Assembly: GCA_023424095.1 (NCBI GenBank)
Contig: JAFAEG010000029.1
Location: forward strand, 1 to 11,529
DNA: 11,529 bases
Origin: Pseudomonadota bacterium
GTDB taxonomy: Bacteria; Pseudomonadota; Alphaproteobacteria; Sphingomonadales; Sphingomonadaceae
Direction of reading: 5' to 3'
Positions within the stretch are counted from its first letter, which is position 1, and each line of letters begins with the position of its first letter. Below are positions 7,579 through 11,529 of this stretch, piece by piece. The notes under the pieces are model-generated. The model had not been told where the DNA came from, ran no database searches, and saw only the letters and a list, made by a program, of their open reading frames with translations. Both the position numbers and the translations under genes were made by a program.

Positions 7579-8262
7579 TCAGCCCTTCTCGCGCTTGCGA
7601 CGGCGGCGCAAGGTGAATGGCAACAGGACGATTGCGAGCACCACCGAGACCGCGCCGATCCAGGCGAAGAGCTGGGCCCAGATATTGTTGATATTGTCGC
7701 GCGCGAAGGCGTCGAAAATATGCAGGCCGTAGAGGAAATCATAGAAGCGCCAGGTCTCGGTGCGGTGCGTGATGATCTCGCCGCTGGCGGCATTGACGTA
7801 GAAACGGGTGCCGTCGGTCATGGTGACGCGCCAGGCTTCGAGCGGCCGGCGCAGATCGATCAGGGGATCGTCGGCGCTCGTCCTGTCGGTCCCGGCGATG
7901 GCCTCTTCGCCCCGGTAGCGGGCGCGAACTTCCGCCTCTGCATCGGCGGCGGTGAAGGCCGGGATCATTTGCCCGGTCGCCGGATCGGCGAGCGCAGCGC
8001 CGCCATCCTGATAGCGGATGATCCAGCGGGGGCCGGCCGCGCGCTGCTCCAGCGTGAGCGAACGAACAGGCCGTCCGTCAAACGGCGGAACGACCGTCGG
8101 CGCCGTCATCGCGACCGGGACGGGCGGCGCGAGCATGTCGTCGCCGCGCACCTTGCTGAATGGCGTGATCACCATCAGCGCGCCGGTGATGACCCAGATC
8201 AGCAGCGGAATGCCGATGATCCAGCCGAGCCAGATGTGGATCCGGCGGAGCCCGCGGCGCAC
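7579..8262 (-). CDS. PepSY-domain membrane protein, short two-helix form
   Basis: 227 residues. One N-terminal helix (about 12-33, after RRIHIWLGW) and one C-terminal helix (about 196-218, followed by RRRRKREKG) flank a roughly 160-residue segment. That segment should be periplasmic by the positive-inside rule. It contains PepSY-like stretches: ADAEAEVRARY, then WRVTMTDGTRFYVNAASGEIITHRTETWRFYDFLYGLHIFD. His9 and His181 lie at the membrane edges, as in PepSY-associated TM proteins, some of which bind haem and reduce iron-siderophores. That role here is inference. Only one PepSY unit and two helices are present, against four helices in the full-length family. The start is a GTG at 8262, 2 nt after the mntP stop, so translation is probably coupled. 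No better start is visible. Confidence 0.85.
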   Translation of the reverse strand: MRRGLRRIHIWLGWIIGIPLLIWVITGALMVITPFSKVRGDDMLAPPVPVAMTAPTVVPPFDGRPVRSLTLEQRAAGPRWIIRYQDGGAALADPATGQMIPAFTAADAEAEVRARYRGEEAIAGTDRTSADDPLIDLRRPLEAWRVTMTDGTRFYVNAASGEIITHRTETWRFYDFLYGLHIFDAFARDNINNIWAQLFAWIGAVSVVLAIVLLPFTLRRRRKREKG

Positions 8263-8264
8263 GC

Positions 8265-8837
8265 TCAGCCGCCGAAAAACTGGTGGGAGATGAAGGTGTT
8301 GAGGCCGATCCCGAGCAGGATCAGGCCGCCCAGCACGTCGGCGATCCGGCCGGCGCGATTGCCGACCAGGGCGCCGATCCGCACGCCGACGAGGCAGAGC
8401 CCGGCGGTGACCAAGCCGATGGCGAGCGCACTCGACAGGATGGGCAGGCCGAGCGCGGGCAAGGCGAAACCGGCGGCAAGCGCGTCGACGCTGGTGGCGA
8501 TCGCGGCCGCGCCGAGCGCCCAGCCAGTGAGCGCCGAGGCCTCCGCTTCATCGTCGAACGCCTGCCGGATCATGCGGATGCCGAGGAAGCCGAGCAGGCC
8601 CAAGACGACCCAGTGATCGAAAGCGCTGATCCAGCCGAGCATCGCCAGCCCGATCAGACTGCCGAGCAAGGGCATGACCGCCTGGGCGACGCCGAAGGTC
8701 AGGCCGACGATCAGCGCATGGCAGCGCGGGCGGACGCGCAACGTGCCCTGCGACACCGCGACCGCGAAGGCGTCCATCGCCAGCCCCAAAGCGAGCAAGG
8801 CAAGCGCGAGCAACGGGGCACCGAATTCAAAACCCAT
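8265..8837 (-). CDS. mntP: Manganese efflux pump MntP (YebN family)
   Basis: Inner-membrane exporter of Mn2+ that protects against manganese excess. It has 190 residues and six expected helices. The two family signatures are visible: LALGLAMDAFAVAVSQG near residues 15-31 (Asp22) and AAAIATSVDALAAGFAL with Asp118. These paired Asp-containing helices are the transport motif of the family. I chose the ATG at 8837 because GAGAG (8844-8848) lies 6 nt upstream. A GTG one codon earlier (8840) is possible but too close to that site. It follows the DUF2314 gene by 13 nt and precedes the PepSY gene by 2 nt. E. coli and many others place a manganese riboswitch (yybP-ykoY) before mntP, but there is no room for one here. 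Confidence 0.94.
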   Translation of the reverse strand: MGFEFGAPLLALALLALGLAMDAFAVAVSQGTLRVRPRCHALIVGLTFGVAQAVMPLLGSLIGLAMLGWISAFDHWVVLGLLGFLGIRMIRQAFDDEAEASALTGWALGAAAIATSVDALAAGFALPALGLPILSSALAIGLVTAGLCLVGVRIGALVGNRAGRIADVLGGLILLGIGLNTFISHQFFGG

Positions 8838-8843
8838 CACCGT

Positions 8844-8848
8844 CTCTC
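8844..8848 (-). promoter_or_regulatory. Ribosome binding site that decides the mntP start
   Basis: GAGAG on the minus strand lies 6 nt before the ATG at 8837, against 3 nt before the alternative GTG at 8840. The spacing favours the ATG. Confidence 0.5.
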
Positions 8849-8850
8849 AT

Positions 8851-9366
8851 CTACCAGCCGAAGGCGGTACGGATCTGCTGCGCTTCGGCGGGCGCCACGA
8901 AATCAAGCTGCACCCGCGTCGAATAATTGCCCTGCATGACCGGCCCACGAAAATAACCCCAATCGTAGATCGCCGCCTCGGGGATCGGGACACGCTGATA
9001 GAGGACGAAATTGGTGTTGAGCGGGGTGTTCGTCAGCCGCCCGGTCAGCCGGCCATTCTCGCGGCTGAGCCTGTCGGCCCAGATATATTCGCCGTCGCCC
9101 AGATCGAACTTGACGTGAAAATTCTGTTCGTCGGCTGCGGGGGCCGCCATCCGCGCGAAGAAATCGGGCAGTTCGGCCCGGGCGCGATCACGCGCGGCAA
9201 CCATCCTCGGATTGTCGGGATGCGACCAGATGATCCCCGCTTCGTCGGGGTCGCCCGGTGCGGCGGGTTCAGCGACCACTTCATCGCGCGAAGCGGGCGG
9301 CGCCGGCGGCGCGGCCACGGCCTGAACGGAACACAGCAGCAGGGCGGCCGGAACGAGACGTTTCAT
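8851..9366 (-). CDS. Exported DUF2314 (YegJ-like) protein
   Basis: 171 residues. The N-terminus MKRLVPAALLLCSVQAVAA is a clear Sec signal peptide (positive start, hydrophobic core, AVA/AA cleavage near residue 19), followed by a Pro/Ala-rich linker to about residue 45. Residues about 55-155 carry a DUF2314 pattern. The helix ARDRARAELPDFFARM comes first, then NFHVKFDLGDGEYIWAD and GRLTGRLTNTPL. The function of DUF2314 is not established. It sits between lpdA (35-nt gap) and mntP (13-nt gap). GGGGGA about 7 nt before the ATG is an adequate ribosome binding site. The Cys at residue 12 lies in the hydrophobic core and does not form a proper lipobox. The family call is from motif memory, so moderately sure; export is well supported. 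Confidence 0.82.
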   Translation of the reverse strand: MKRLVPAALLLCSVQAVAAPPAPPASRDEVVAEPAAPGDPDEAGIIWSHPDNPRMVAARDRARAELPDFFARMAAPAADEQNFHVKFDLGDGEYIWADRLSRENGRLTGRLTNTPLNTNFVLYQRVPIPEAAIYDWGYFRGPVMQGNYSTRVQLDFVAPAEAQQIRTAFGW

Positions 9367-9401
9367 CTGATTTCCCCCAAAGGCTTGCCGCCCCCGCGCG
9401 A

Positions 9402-10799
<1,398 letters not shown>

Positions 10800-10821
10800 T
10801 GCTTCGCTTTCGTTGTCGCGA

Positions 10822-11529
10822 TCAGAGGTCGATCAGGAGGCGCATCGGGTCTTCCAGCGCTTCCTTGATGCGGACCAGGAAGGTGACCGCCTCGCGGCCG
10901 TCGATCAGGCGGTGGTCGTAGCTGAGTGCCAGATACATCATCGGCCGGATCACGATCTGGCCGTCCTTCACCACCGGGCGCTCGTCGATGCGGTGCATGC
11001 CGAGCACGGCCGACTGCGGCGGGTTGATGATCGGGGTGGACATGAGGCTGCCGAAGACGCCGCCATTGGTGATGGTGAAGGTGCCGCCCTTCATGTCTTC
11101 CATGGTCAGCGTGCCGTCCTTGGCGCGCTTGCCGAAGTCGGCGATGGCGAGCTCGACCTCGGCGAAGCTCATCGCGTTGGCGTCGCGGATCACCGGCACG
11201 ACCAGGCCCTGCGGCGCGGAGACGGCGACCGAAATGTCGGCATAGTCGCGATAGACGATCTCATCGCCGTCGATCGCGCCATTGACCGCGGGCACATCGC
11301 GCAGCGCCAAGGTCGCGGCCTTCACGAAGAAGGACATGAAGCCCAGGCGGATGCCGTGCTTCTTCTCGAACAGATCCTTGTAGCGGGCGCGCGCCTCCAT
11401 CACCGCCGTCATGTCGACGTCGTTGAAGGTGGTGAGCATCGCGGCGGTGTTCTGCGCTTCCTTCAGGCGGCTCGCGATGGTCTGGCGCAGGCGCGTCATG
11501 CGCACGCGCTCCTCGCGGCGCTCGCCGGT
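10822..11529 (-). CDS. odhB: Dihydrolipoamide succinyltransferase, E2 of 2-oxoglutarate dehydrogenase (5' part outside window)
   Basis: Catalytic core of the E2 component, which transfers succinyl groups from lipoamide to CoA in the TCA cycle. The reading frame is open to the right edge. The 235 visible codons start in TGERREERVRMTRLRQTI, the linker and start of the catalytic domain, so the lipoyl and E3-binding domains lie beyond the window. An in-frame GTG at 11505 is internal, not the real start. SucB-type motifs are plain: AAMLTTFNDVDM, HGIRLGFMSFFVKAA, FTITNGGVFGSLMSTPIINPPQSAVLGMH and the active-site SYDHRLIDGREA with His and Asp intact (visible residues 206 and 210). These distinguish the succinyl from the acetyl or branched-chain E2 types. 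lpdA follows in the same direction. odhB and sucB are synonyms. Confidence 0.96.
   Translation of the reverse strand, partial: TGERREERVRMTRLRQTIASRLKEAQNTAAMLTTFNDVDMTAVMEARARYKDLFEKKHGIRLGFMSFFVKAATLALRDVPAVNGAIDGDEIVYRDYADISVAVSAPQGLVVPVIRDANAMSFAEVELAIADFGKRAKDGTLTMEDMKGGTFTITNGGVFGSLMSTPIINPPQSAVLGMHRIDERPVVKDGQIVIRPMMYLALSYDHRLIDGREAVTFLVRIKEALEDPMRLLIDL

Noticed and set aside
9331..9366. Lipoprotein lipobox in the DUF2314 signal peptide
   Set aside because: The Cys is at residue 12 within the hydrophobic core, preceded by Leu rather than Gly/Ala/Ser. An AVA/AA cleavage site further on fits better.

Overview
This window is ordinary chromosomal DNA from a GC-rich alphaproteobacterium. 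The closeness of GroEL/GroES, PurT, SppA and the 2-oxoglutarate dehydrogenase genes to known families suggests Sphingomonadales; that placement is from memory of the families and was not tested. I see no mobile element, tRNA, rRNA, CRISPR array or phage gene. Coding density is very high, and every inter-gene gap is under 200 bp.

Layout from left to right: (1) groES-groEL on the minus strand, transcribed towards the left edge. It has a clear promoter at 2128-2155 and a CIRCE operator (HrcA site) at 2094-2120, and two hairpins lie in the groES-groEL gap. GroEL runs 14 codons past its usual GGM...MDF end. (2) sppA on the plus strand, divergent from groES, encodes a 620-residue signal-peptide peptidase with the Lys/Ser dyad intact. 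(3) A minus-strand pair follows: a TetR-family regulator and, overlapping it by ATGA, a probable exported two-domain protein with a DUF1579-like N-terminal half and an AHSA1/SRPBCC C-terminal half. (4) purT, the formate-dependent GAR transformylase, is on the plus strand and divergent from tetR. (5) A long minus-strand run fills the right half. In transcription order it is odhB (E2 of 2-oxoglutarate dehydrogenase, cut by the right edge), lpdA (E3), an exported DUF2314 protein, mntP (Mn2+ exporter), a two-helix PepSY membrane protein and a TRIC-family channel. Gaps within this run are about 2-35 bp and no terminator is visible, so co-transcription is plausible.

Functional themes are protein folding and quality control (GroESL, SppA), central carbon metabolism (OGDH E2/E3), purine synthesis (PurT), and a compact envelope or metal-ion gene block (DUF2314-MntP-PepSY-TRIC). 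That block is the least characterised grouping and the best candidate for a module worth study. Both convergent gene pairs (sppA with the SRPBCC gene, purT with the TRIC gene) overlap at their stop codons, leaving no room for a terminator between them.

I found no convincing new defence, mobile or regulatory system. The most notable points are the extended GroEL tail, the DUF2314-mntP-PepSY-TRIC block behind lpdA, and the possibly leaderless tetR promoter with an inverted repeat.
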